Shown here: in pieces, positions 19,974 through 27,027 of the stretch
Layout of the letters: the number at the start of each line of letters is the position of its first letter
Position numbering within the stretch: position 1 is the stretch's first letter
Origin: Pseudomonas lundensis
Lineage (GTDB): Bacteria; Pseudomonadota; Gammaproteobacteria; Pseudomonadales; Pseudomonadaceae
Assembly: GCF_002269125.1 (NCBI RefSeq)
Contig: NZ_NQKI01000015.1
Span: 1-64,000, forward strand
DNA length: 64,000 nt
Direction: 5' to 3'
The notes under the pieces: model-generated
What the model was told of the DNA's origin: nothing
Database searches by the model: none
What the model saw: the letters and a program-made list of their open reading frames with translations, nothing else
Program-made: the position numbers and the translations under genes

Positions 19974-20630
19974 TCAGCCTGCCTTGCGCAGGGTGATATT
20001 GACGCGCTGGTCGCCCAGCAATGAATGGGTGCCGGGCTTGATGGGCAAGATCGCATGGTAGCGCAAGCGATCGACGCCCCCCCAGACCACGACATCACCA
20101 TGAAACAGCGAGATGCGCTGCACAGGATCGCTGCGTTCAAAGCCGCCAAACTGGAAAACTGCCGGCAACCCGAGGGAGATCGAAACAATCGGCGCTGTGA
20201 ACGCACGTTCGTTCTTGTCTTGATGCAATGACATTTTGGCGCCGGGCGCATAAGCGTTGATCAGGCAGGCATCGGGCACAAACTCCTCAAAGCCTGCGGT
20301 AGCCGCAGCGGTTTCAGCGAGGTTCAGCAACACAGGGGGGATCGCAGGCCAAGGTTTGCCGCTCAAGGGGTCAACCGGGCTGTAACGGTAGCCTAGAGCG
20401 CTGGTCGTCCACCCCAGCGCGCCACAACTGCTCAGGCGCGCTGACATGGTAAAACCGCCGGGTGTTTGCATAGAGCGAAACGGCGATTCATTCAGTACGC
20501 GCTCAAGTGCCGTCAACAATGCCTCGACCCAGGGCAGGGCAAATCCACGCAAGACAAACGCTTGCGTACTGAATTGTTCAATCCGGGCGGGTTGTTGCAG
20601 GTCGCTTTCGTCAAACAGGTCGAAAGACAT
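19974..20630 (-). CDS. alkB: AlkB-type 2-oxoglutarate/Fe(II)-dependent dioxygenase
   Basis: A 218-aa enzyme that removes alkyl lesions from DNA or RNA bases by oxidative demethylation. The HxD iron ligands are in LHQDKNE, the second His is in RYHAILPI, and the 2-oxoglutarate-binding arginines are in QRVNITLR. It starts 6 bp after a 54-aa gene, so the two are probably co-transcribed with the DUF1883 gene upstream. The length equals the E. coli AlkB family. Confidence 0.94.
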   Translation of the reverse strand: MSFDLFDESDLQQPARIEQFSTQAFVLRGFALPWVEALLTALERVLNESPFRSMQTPGGFTMSARLSSCGALGWTTSALGYRYSPVDPLSGKPWPAIPPVLLNLAETAAATAGFEEFVPDACLINAYAPGAKMSLHQDKNERAFTAPIVSISLGLPAVFQFGGFERSDPVQRISLFHGDVVVWGGVDRLRYHAILPIKPGTHSLLGDQRVNITLRKAG

Positions 20631-20636
20631 GACGGA

Positions 20637-20801
20637 TTAGAGCGCCTTGCTCACTTTAATGTCGGCGATGATTTCTTCTTTGCCGTGAATCTTCTCAAGC
20701 GCTGCGCGGGCTTCTTCCACGGTTGCGGACTCGAGCTGCGCGAATTCAAAACGGCGCTCGCCGTTGAGCGTGTACTTGATGACGTATTTAGTGGTTGTCA
20801 C
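20637..20801 (-). CDS. Small conserved-looking protein of 54 aa upstream of alkB
   Basis: The GTG at 20801 is preceded by AGGAACTCCC, and the frame runs 54 codons to a TAA six bases before alkB. The product begins MTTTKYVIKYTLNGERRF and ends IIADIKVSKAL. It looks like a compact beta-alpha-beta fold with a charged helix (SATVEEARAALEKIHG). No family or function was recognised. Its position between the DUF1883 gene and alkB, the good ribosome site and codon-like composition support it as a real gene. Confidence 0.72.
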   Translation of the reverse strand: MTTTKYVIKYTLNGERRFEFAQLESATVEEARAALEKIHGKEEIIADIKVSKAL

Positions 20802-20834
20802 GGGAGTTCCTGTCGCTAAGAGACGGTGTCAGGT

Positions 20835-21137
20835 TTAACGGAGCTTGGAGCTGGACCGGCGAACGATTTTGATCGAGTGCTTCAAGGTCGGCTTGCGGGT
20901 CACGCTGATGGCGCGGCTGCTGACTGTGTCGATGGTGATATTCCAGAAGCCGGTGCTCGGCGCGGTGATCCTGGCCGGAAACTTGTCAAATGCCCCACCA
21001 TGGTAGGAGTGGCGGCCGCCATTTTTGAAGCTGCGAAAGTGCGCATCGCTCATCAGGCGAATGTTGCAGGGATGGGAGCACTCGATGACGACAATGTCAT
21101 CTTCGTTGAGGTGCTCACGCTGGTGAATGAATTTCAT
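20835..21137 (-). CDS. DUF1883 domain protein
   Basis: A 100-aa protein matching the DUF1883 family (MKFIHQREHLNEDDIVVIECSHPCNIRLM, FKNGGRHSYHGG, APSTGFWNITID). The function is unknown; the domain looks like a small beta-sandwich. The ATG has GGAG with good spacing. It is the first gene of a probable operon with the 54-aa protein (33 bp on) and alkB. Confidence 0.85.
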   Translation of the reverse strand: MKFIHQREHLNEDDIVVIECSHPCNIRLMSDAHFRSFKNGGRHSYHGGAFDKFPARITAPSTGFWNITIDTVSSRAISVTRKPTLKHSIKIVRRSSSKLR

Positions 21138-21346
21138 GGGGGCTCCGATGGGCGCTTTTGCTAAAAAAACAGGACGATAGCATGTGCTTTAGTCCAAGTT
21201 GGAGGCTAAACCAGCTTATTATGCTGCCGTGCAGATGAATCTGACGTTTGGCAAATTAAAATTGCTACTTTTTGAGTATTAATTCCCTGCTGGCAGGGAG
21301 AAATTTTAAAGATCCATGGTCGTAGGATCTTTATCGGAGGATTTGT

Positions 21347-21700
21347 ATGAAGTGGGGCGTATTGGTGGCAGTGTTGGCTTTGGGCGGCTGTGCATCCGTA
21401 ACGGACATTGAGCAGACATTGCCGACGATGAGTGTGATTTCGGGCAAGAAGCCCAATGCCTACGCTCAGTGCCTGGTGCAACAATTGTCACGCACGCGCA
21501 AAGCCCCGCAAATTGAGCCGCACAAGGATGGTTTGCGGGTGATTGTTCCGCAAAAGCTTACCTCGGGGCCCACAGCGGTGATTGATATCGAAGAGCGTTC
21601 GGCGGGAAGCAGCATCAAGGTTTACGAAAGCATGTCTAACGTGCCGATTCGGCCAGGGGATATTCGCGCGGCAGCCACGCACTGCATCTCAGGCGAATAA
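21347..21700 (+). CDS. Putative lipoprotein
   Basis: A 117-aa protein with a lipoprotein signal peptide and lipobox (LALGGC, Cys15). The remainder (PNAYAQCLVQQL, IVPQKLTSGPTAVIDIEE) has no recognised domain, though two further cysteines (48 and 114) could pair. A strong ribosome site (GGAGG) precedes the ATG, and a terminator follows at 21733. It is likely an outer-membrane-anchored envelope protein of unknown role. Confidence 0.78.
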   Translation: MKWGVLVAVLALGGCASVTDIEQTLPTMSVISGKKPNAYAQCLVQQLSRTRKAPQIEPHKDGLRVIVPQKLTSGPTAVIDIEERSAGSSIKVYESMSNVPIRPGDIRAAATHCISGE

Positions 21701-21732
21701 CGCTTCCGTTCATTCTTCCTGCGGCAAACACA

Positions 21733-21771
21733 AAACCTGACACTTGCTTCTTGCAACTGTCAGGTTTTTTT
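21733..21771 (+). terminator. Rho-independent terminator after the lipoprotein gene
   Basis: The stem AAACCTGACA / TGTCAGGTTT has a 15-base loop, followed by a run of T residues. Confidence 0.85.
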
Positions 21772-21883
21772 CTTACGCCTGCCGGATAGTGAGGACTACG
21801 CATTGCAGGCAAATGGCCATTAGCTTACTATTTGTGTGCTTATAAGGGTTAAGCCTAAGCATATAACAATAATGGAGCGGGCC

Positions 21884-22534
21884 ATGGTGCCACTTAAGCG
21901 AACACTGGCCGGTGGTTTAGTGCTGCTTGCTATCAGCAGCGTTCAGGCCGCGGAGCCTCGCAACATCTTCCTGCAAGGTGGCAGTCAGCCTGGGGCCACA
22001 GCCTGTATGGCGTGTCATGGCATGGATGGCATGGGCGTCGCCCCGGCAGGATTTCCGCGATTGGCAGGTCTTTCTGCCGATTACCTCAGCAAACAGCTGC
22101 GTGACTTTAGAGAGGGCTCGCGGGTAAGTCCCGTGATGCAGCCGTTGGCCAGTGCATTGACGTCGGATGAGATCCGTTCAGTGACCACAGCCTTAGCCGC
22201 CATGCCTGCGCCAACAGCGCCTGCTGTAAGTCGCAGCCAGGTGGTCAAAAGTGTGGGGCAGTCACTGGCCCTTCGCGGCGCCTGGGAGCGCAACATTCCT
22301 GAATGCGTGAGCTGCCATGGGCCTGGCGGTGCAGGGGTTGGCAGCGCCTTTCCGCCACTGGCCAATCAACCCGCCCTTTACCTTGCCGGACAGCTTAATG
22401 CCTGGCGTGAAGGCTTGCGCCGCAACGACCCGAGCGACCTGATGGGGCATATTGCCAAAGCCATGACAGCAGAAGAAGTGAAGGCGGTCGCTGAGTATTT
22501 CGCCACCCTGGCACCTCAGGAGGCTGCGCAATGA
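21884..22534 (+). CDS. tsdB: Dihaem cytochrome c4-like electron acceptor (TsdB type)
   Basis: A 216-aa exported cytochrome with a signal peptide (1-22) and two haem c sites, CMACH (41-45) and CVSCH (141-145), in a duplicated cytochrome-c4 fold. The ATG at 21884 is preceded by GGAG six bases before; the frame is open further upstream without a better site. It overlaps the next gene by four bases. Cytochrome c4 partners of this type are known as TsdB, the electron acceptor of thiosulfate dehydrogenase; that assignment rests on the neighbour. Confidence 0.82.
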   Translation: MVPLKRTLAGGLVLLAISSVQAAEPRNIFLQGGSQPGATACMACHGMDGMGVAPAGFPRLAGLSADYLSKQLRDFREGSRVSPVMQPLASALTSDEIRSVTTALAAMPAPTAPAVSRSQVVKSVGQSLALRGAWERNIPECVSCHGPGGAGVGSAFPPLANQPALYLAGQLNAWREGLRRNDPSDLMGHIAKAMTAEEVKAVAEYFATLAPQEAAQ

Positions 22535-23457
22535 AACGTCTGTTGCCTGTGTATGCGTTTTGTGTGCTGGTTGCACCGATGGCGGGTGCAGCCACCATTG
22601 CCATGGAAGATCAGTCGCAGCTTAAAATCCCGCCTGCGGCAAAGCACCCGAATTCCTATTTTCGTCCGCCGCAGCAAAGCGAACTTCCCGACAATGCCTA
22701 TGGAAAGATGGTCATGGACGGGTACGCACTGTTTGTGGACACCAAACGTCAGGCGCCCCAATTCGTCGGCAATGGCCTCAATTGCACCAATTGCCATCTG
22801 GATCAGGGAAAACTGGCGAACTCCGCGCCGCTGTGGGGGGCTTACCCGATGTACCCTGCGTATCGCAAGAAAAATGACAAGGTCAATACGTTTGCCGAAC
22901 GCCTGCAGGGCTGTTTTCAGTTCAGTATGAATGGCGGCACGCCACCGGCCGCAGACAGTCGTGAAATCACAGCCTTATCGGTGTATGCCTATTGGTTGTC
23001 GACAAAAGCGCCCGTTGGGGTCGAGCTGCCCGGGCGCGGCTATCCGCAGGTGCCTGAACCCGCTGGCGGCTTCGACTTGGTGCGTGGCGCAGCTGTTTAT
23101 CAGGCGCACTGTGCGCTCTGTCATGGCAATGAGGGGCAAGGCCAGAAGGTTGGAACCGATTACGTGATGCCACCTTTGTGGGGTAAAGACTCCTACAACT
23201 GGGGGGCGGGCATGCATCGCATCAATACGGCGGCGTCGTTCATCAAGCACAATATGCCCTTGGGTAAACCCGGCAGTTTGAGCGACGAGCAAGCCTGGGA
23301 TGTGGCGGCGTATGTCAATACGCACGAGCGACCACAAGACCCGCGTTTGGTGGAGGGGTCGATTGAAAAAACACGCGTGAAGTTTCACGCCAATGACGGG
23401 GTCAATGCGTATGGGCAAACCGTTAATGGCGTTTTGATCGGGCAAGGTATCCCGTAA
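22531..23457 (+). CDS. tsdA: Thiosulfate dehydrogenase (tetrathionate-forming), dihaem TsdA type
   Basis: A 308-aa periplasmic dihaem cytochrome with a signal peptide (1-20) and haem sites CTNCH (85-89) and CALCH (194-198). Between them is Cys128 in ERLQGCFQFSMNG, the position of the unusual Cys haem ligand of TsdA, where two thiosulfates are joined to tetrathionate. The block PLWGAYPMYPAYR also fits. It is coupled to tsdB by an ATGA overlap. The alternative is a generic dihaem c-type cytochrome; the Cys ligand and the partner favour TsdA. Biochemical direction (thiosulfate oxidation or tetrathionate reduction) cannot be told. Confidence 0.8.
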   Translation: MKRLLPVYAFCVLVAPMAGAATIAMEDQSQLKIPPAAKHPNSYFRPPQQSELPDNAYGKMVMDGYALFVDTKRQAPQFVGNGLNCTNCHLDQGKLANSAPLWGAYPMYPAYRKKNDKVNTFAERLQGCFQFSMNGGTPPAADSREITALSVYAYWLSTKAPVGVELPGRGYPQVPEPAGGFDLVRGAAVYQAHCALCHGNEGQGQKVGTDYVMPPLWGKDSYNWGAGMHRINTAASFIKHNMPLGKPGSLSDEQAWDVAAYVNTHERPQDPRLVEGSIEKTRVKFHANDGVNAYGQTVNGVLIGQGIP

Positions 23458-23525
23458 ACTGTGCCCCTTGAACCTCACTGCCGTTAAAAACGTGTAGAGC
23501 CACGGCAGTTTTTCAGGAGAACGCG

Positions 23526-23756
23526 ATGAAACGAGCGCTTGTCCGGCAGCGTCATGCCGAAGGCAGCATTACAGCTACCCATGCCATTCCCAACCCGGCC
23601 GCGACCGATGAGTGGATTGTTTTTTTCAAGAAGAGTGCAGGGCGCAGTTTCTTTTTGGTGGATGACAACGACGAAGTTGAATCTTTCGAAGGCCTGGATA
23701 CGTTAGTGGAAACGCTGCGTTCACTGGGTATCAAGTTCGTCGAAGTGCACCTCTGA
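23526..23756 (+). CDS. Conserved hypothetical protein, 76 aa
   Basis: A 76-aa basic-to-acidic protein (MKRALVRQRHAEGS...VDDNDEVESFEGLDTLVETLRSLGIKFVEVHL) with a strong AGGAGAACGCG ribosome site. It has no signal peptide or known domain; the pattern suggests a compact alpha/beta cytoplasmic protein. It follows tsdA by 68 bp and could be read through from it. It is convergent with the lipoprotein gene. Confidence 0.7.
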   Translation: MKRALVRQRHAEGSITATHAIPNPAATDEWIVFFKKSAGRSFFLVDDNDEVESFEGLDTLVETLRSLGIKFVEVHL

Positions 23757-23764
23757 GGCTGGAG

Positions 23765-24043
23765 CTATTTGCACATCACGATAATCGTACGGCTGGTGAA
23801 ATTTCCGACATCAACACCCATGGTCTTTTCGCTTTCCTTGACGGCCGAAGAGCCATCTGTGCCAACAATCGTGTACCCCGTGCCAGCACATGAAGCGTCC
23901 GCCTTTTCATAGCACTTGCCCCATGACATGGCCTCACCGGAGCAGTCGATGCTCAGTCCCTGCTGGCCGTCAGGCAAGTAGGTGTTGGATGCTGTTGCGC
24001 AGCCTCCGAGGGTCAACAGTACGCCTATCAGAATCTTTTTCAT
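23765..24043 (-). CDS. Putative lipoprotein, 92 aa
   Basis: A 92-aa protein with a lipobox (LTLGGC, Cys15) and four more cysteines (DCSGEAMSWGKCYEKADASCAGTGY, and near the C-terminus), enough for two disulfides. The motif SWGKCYEKA followed by CAGTGYTIV resembles small envelope lipoproteins of proteobacteria. The function is unknown. It is downstream of a 62-aa gene on the same strand, 25 bp apart. Confidence 0.75.
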   Translation of the reverse strand: MKKILIGVLLTLGGCATASNTYLPDGQQGLSIDCSGEAMSWGKCYEKADASCAGTGYTIVGTDGSSAVKESEKTMGVDVGNFTSRTIIVMCK

Positions 24044-24068
24044 TGAGTGCCAGTTTTCGCAAAGAAGG

Positions 24069-24257
24069 TCAGGAGGATTTATTACGCTTGCGCACCGGTG
24101 AAGGGGGGAGGTCCTGAAGCACAGCGGCCACTTCGATGGCGGCCGCCTCTGTCACAAAAGCGCCTGCAACCTGCTCTTCGGTGTTGCCTAGGATCCACCA
24201 CTCACCTGGCTGGATTTCTTTAATCAGATACCCGTTAACTTTTTTTACATCCGACAT
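24069..24257 (-). CDS. Small hypothetical protein, 62 aa
   Basis: The ATG at 24257 (MSDVKKVNGYLIKEI) has GAGG upstream and is preferred over the longer frame. The 62-aa product has a central EWWILGNTEEQVAGAFVTEAAAIEVAAVL segment and a basic C-terminus (SPVRKRNKSS). No family was recognised. It is probably co-transcribed with the lipoprotein downstream. Confidence 0.65.
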   Translation of the reverse strand: MSDVKKVNGYLIKEIQPGEWWILGNTEEQVAGAFVTEAAAIEVAAVLQDLPPSPVRKRNKSS

Positions 24258-24535
24258 GGCAATTAGATCCTCTGCTTGGAAAAGCACGTATGGTACCGCC
24301 AAACCGGGGCTTGCGCTGTCAAGGATGTTTAAGTGCCACTAGTCTCAAGCAGACCCTGGCGTTATTTCAGAGGTTCCGTAAATGACGCTGGCACATGAAA
24401 AAAAAGTTAAAAAGGAACTAAGTGGCACATATTTTCTCTATGTTGGTATCAGGATGCTATCGGGGGCATTGTAAGGTTGCTGCCGCCTGATTAGACTGCG
24501 CCAAATCCGTACGCACAGCCCTTTTAAGGACTCAT

Positions 24536-25375
24536 ATGATCAAGAAATGCTTGTTCCCAGCAGCCGGCTACGGCACTCGCTTTTTGCCAGCGACCAAAGC
24601 CATGCCTAAAGAAATGCTGCCGGTGGTGAACAAGCCACTGATCCAGTACGGTGTTGAAGAGGCACTCGATGCAGGCCTGAACGAAATCTCTATCGTGACC
24701 GGCCGTGGTAAGCGCGCACTTGAAGACCACTTCGACATCAGTTACGAGCTGGAAAACCAGATCAAGGGCACTGATAAAGAGAAATACCTGGTAGGTATCC
24801 GTCGCCTGCTGAGCGAATGCTCGTTCTCTTACACCCGTCAGACCGAAATGAAAGGCCTGGGTCACGCTATTCTGACTGGCCGTCCACTGATCGGCGACGA
24901 GCCTTTTGCTGTCGTGCTGGCGGATGACCTCTGCGTCAACCTTGAAGGCGATGGCGTTTTGACCCAAATGGTCAAACTGTACAACCAGTACCGCTGCACC
25001 ATCATCGCCATTCAGGAAGTTGATCCGCAGGAAACCAACAAGTACGGCGTAATCGCCGGTGACCTGATTGGTGATGACCTGTACCGCGTGCGCAACATGG
25101 TTGAGAAGCCAGCGCCTGAAGACGCGCCTTCCAACCTGGCGATCATCGGTCGTTACATCCTGACCCCTGACATCTTTGATCTGATCAAGCAAACCGAACC
25201 GGGTAAAGGTGGCGAAATCCAGATTACCGACGCGCTGATGAAGCAGGCGCAAAACGGCTGCGTGATCGCGTACAAGTTTAAGGGCAAGCGTTTCGACTGC
25301 GGTGGTGCTGAAGGCTACATCGAAGCTACCAACTTCTGCTTCGAGAACTTCTACAAAACCGGCAAAGCTTACTAA
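24536..25375 (+). CDS. galU: UTP-glucose-1-phosphate uridylyltransferase
   Basis: A 279-aa enzyme making UDP-glucose from UTP and glucose-1-phosphate, used for LPS core, exopolysaccharide and trehalose. The nucleotidyltransferase signature is AAGYGTRFLPATKAMPKEML; other blocks are VLADDLCVN, MVEKPAPEDAPSNLAI and FDCGGAEGYIEA. The ribosome site AGGA precedes the ATG. It works downstream of Pgm (1.9 kb). A terminator follows. Confidence 0.97.
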   Translation: MIKKCLFPAAGYGTRFLPATKAMPKEMLPVVNKPLIQYGVEEALDAGLNEISIVTGRGKRALEDHFDISYELENQIKGTDKEKYLVGIRRLLSECSFSYTRQTEMKGLGHAILTGRPLIGDEPFAVVLADDLCVNLEGDGVLTQMVKLYNQYRCTIIAIQEVDPQETNKYGVIAGDLIGDDLYRVRNMVEKPAPEDAPSNLAIIGRYILTPDIFDLIKQTEPGKGGEIQITDALMKQAQNGCVIAYKFKGKRFDCGGAEGYIEATNFCFENFYKTGKAY

Positions 25376-25404
25376 GTAACACGAGCTTGCTGACTGCTTC
25401 AAGG

Positions 25405-25428
25405 GAAAGCCACCTACGGGTGGCTTTC
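25405..25428 (+). terminator. Terminator after galU
   Basis: The stem GAAAGCCACC / GGTGGCTTTC has a 4-base loop and is followed by TCGTTTT. Confidence 0.85.
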
Positions 25429-25509
25429 TCGTTTTCCGATTTCAGTCACCCTCGGCGCTGGTCAATCGTGCCGTAGGGATTATGCTGATGGACTGCTCAG
25501 GAGATAGTG

Positions 25510-26868
25510 ATGTCCTACGAATTTGATTTGTTTGTGATTGGAGCCGGGTCCGGCGGTGTACGGGCTGCCCGTTTTTCAGCAGGCTTTGGTGCAAAAGTGG
25601 CCGTGGCTGAAAGCCGCTACTTGGGCGGAACGTGCGTCAATGTGGGGTGCGTACCCAAAAAGCTGTTGGTCTACGGCGCCCACTTTGCTGAAGAGTTCGA
25701 GCAAGCGTCAGGCTTTGGCTGGACGCTGGGCACGTCCAGCTTCGATTGGTCAACGCTGATTGCCAACAAGGACCGTGAGATTAATCGTCTCAACGGTATC
25801 TACCGCAACTTGCTGGTAAACAGTGGTGTCACGCTGCTTGAAGGGCACGCCAGATTGACCGGGCCAAACGAGGTGGAGGTCAATGGTCAACGCCATACTG
25901 CAAAACATATCCTCATCGCCACAGGTGGCTGGCCACAGATTCCGGACATTCCGGGTCGTGAGCATGCCATCAGCTCCAATGAAGCGTTCTTCCTGAAGGA
26001 GCTTCCAAAGCGTGTACTGGTCGTGGGCGGAGGCTACATTGCCGTCGAGTTTGCCGGGATTTTCCAGGGCTTGGGCGCCGAGACCTCGCTGCTGTATCGC
26101 GGTGAGATGTTCCTGCGGGGGTTTGATGGCTCTGTACGCAAGCATTTGCATGAAGAGCTGCTTAAGCGTGGCATGGACGTACAGTTCAACGCCGATATTG
26201 CGCGAATTGACAAGCAGCCAGATGGCAGTCTGAGCGCCACGCTCAAGGACGGGCGTGTGCTTGAAGCCGATTGCGTGTTCTATGCGACGGGGCGCCGGCC
26301 GATGCTCGACAACCTTGGCCTTGAAGCGACGGGCGTCACGCTGGACAAGCGCGGTTTTGTTCAAGTCAACGACCTGTACCAAACCAACGAACCTTCGATC
26401 CTGGCCATCGGCGACGTCATCGGCCGCGTGCAGCTGACACCAGTAGCGCTCGCAGAAGGCATGGCAGTGGCGCGTCGTCTGTTCAAGCCCGAGCAATACC
26501 GGCCAGTGGATTACAACATGATTCCAACAGCCGTCTTCAGCCTGCCCAATATCGGGACGGTGGGCTTGAGCGAGGAACAGGCCCTCGAAGAAGGTCGCAC
26601 GGTGCAGGTCTTCGAAAGCAGTTTCCGGCCGATGAAGCTGACGTTGACTGAATGCCAGGAACGCACGTTCATGAAGCTGGTGGTTGATGCTGAAACGGAC
26701 AAAGTACTGGGCTGTCACATGGTCGGTCCTGAAGCTGGAGAAATTGTGCAAGGTTTGGCGATTGCCATGAAGGCCGGGGCGACCAAGCAACACTTTGACG
26801 AAACCATTGGTGTGCACCCCACTGCCGCAGAAGAATTCGTCACCATGCGCACGCCCGTTAAGCGCTGA
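25510..26868 (+). CDS. gor: Glutathione-disulfide reductase
   Basis: A 452-aa FAD enzyme that reduces oxidised glutathione with NADPH. It has the FAD-binding [11 protein letters not shown], the redox pair Cys42/Cys47 in [13 protein letters not shown], the NAD(P)-binding [13 protein letters not shown] and the C-terminal [11 protein letters not shown] with the catalytic His. The reading frame opens with GTG-ATG; the ATG at 25510 behind AGGAG is used here. It lies next to galU but with a terminator between them, so it is an independent unit. Confidence 0.96.
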   Translation: MSYEFDLFVIGAGSGGVRAARFSAGFGAKVAVAESRYLGGTCVNVGCVPKKLLVYGAHFAEEFEQASGFGWTLGTSSFDWSTLIANKDREINRLNGIYRNLLVNSGVTLLEGHARLTGPNEVEVNGQRHTAKHILIATGGWPQIPDIPGREHAISSNEAFFLKELPKRVLVVGGGYIAVEFAGIFQGLGAETSLLYRGEMFLRGFDGSVRKHLHEELLKRGMDVQFNADIARIDKQPDGSLSATLKDGRVLEADCVFYATGRRPMLDNLGLEATGVTLDKRGFVQVNDLYQTNEPSILAIGDVIGRVQLTPVALAEGMAVARRLFKPEQYRPVDYNMIPTAVFSLPNIGTVGLSEEQALEEGRTVQVFESSFRPMKLTLTECQERTFMKLVVDAETDKVLGCHMVGPEAGEIVQGLAIAMKAGATKQHFDETIGVHPTAAEEFVTMRTPVKR

Positions 26869-26886
26869 CTGATTGTGGGTGCGGAG

Positions 26887-26920
26887 ACTGCCGCAGGCGA
26901 CGCCATACGCCTGCGGCAGT
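26887..26920 (+). terminator. Hairpin after gor
   Basis: A 13-bp perfect stem (ACTGCCGCAGGCG and its complement) with an 8-base loop lies 19 bp after the gor stop. It has no T run, so termination strength is uncertain. Confidence 0.5.
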
Positions 26921-27027
26921 CGCTCTGCATCCATCACGCTGTATGCGCTGTATATATCAACCACCCGCATGCGCGTGCGTTCATCAATCATCCCGTCTGG
27001 AAATGTTGATTTATCAATCACAGACGG

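Noticed and set aside
24524-25402. 292-codon antisense frame across galU
   Set aside because: It is the exact mirror of a conserved enzyme gene, including its terminator region.
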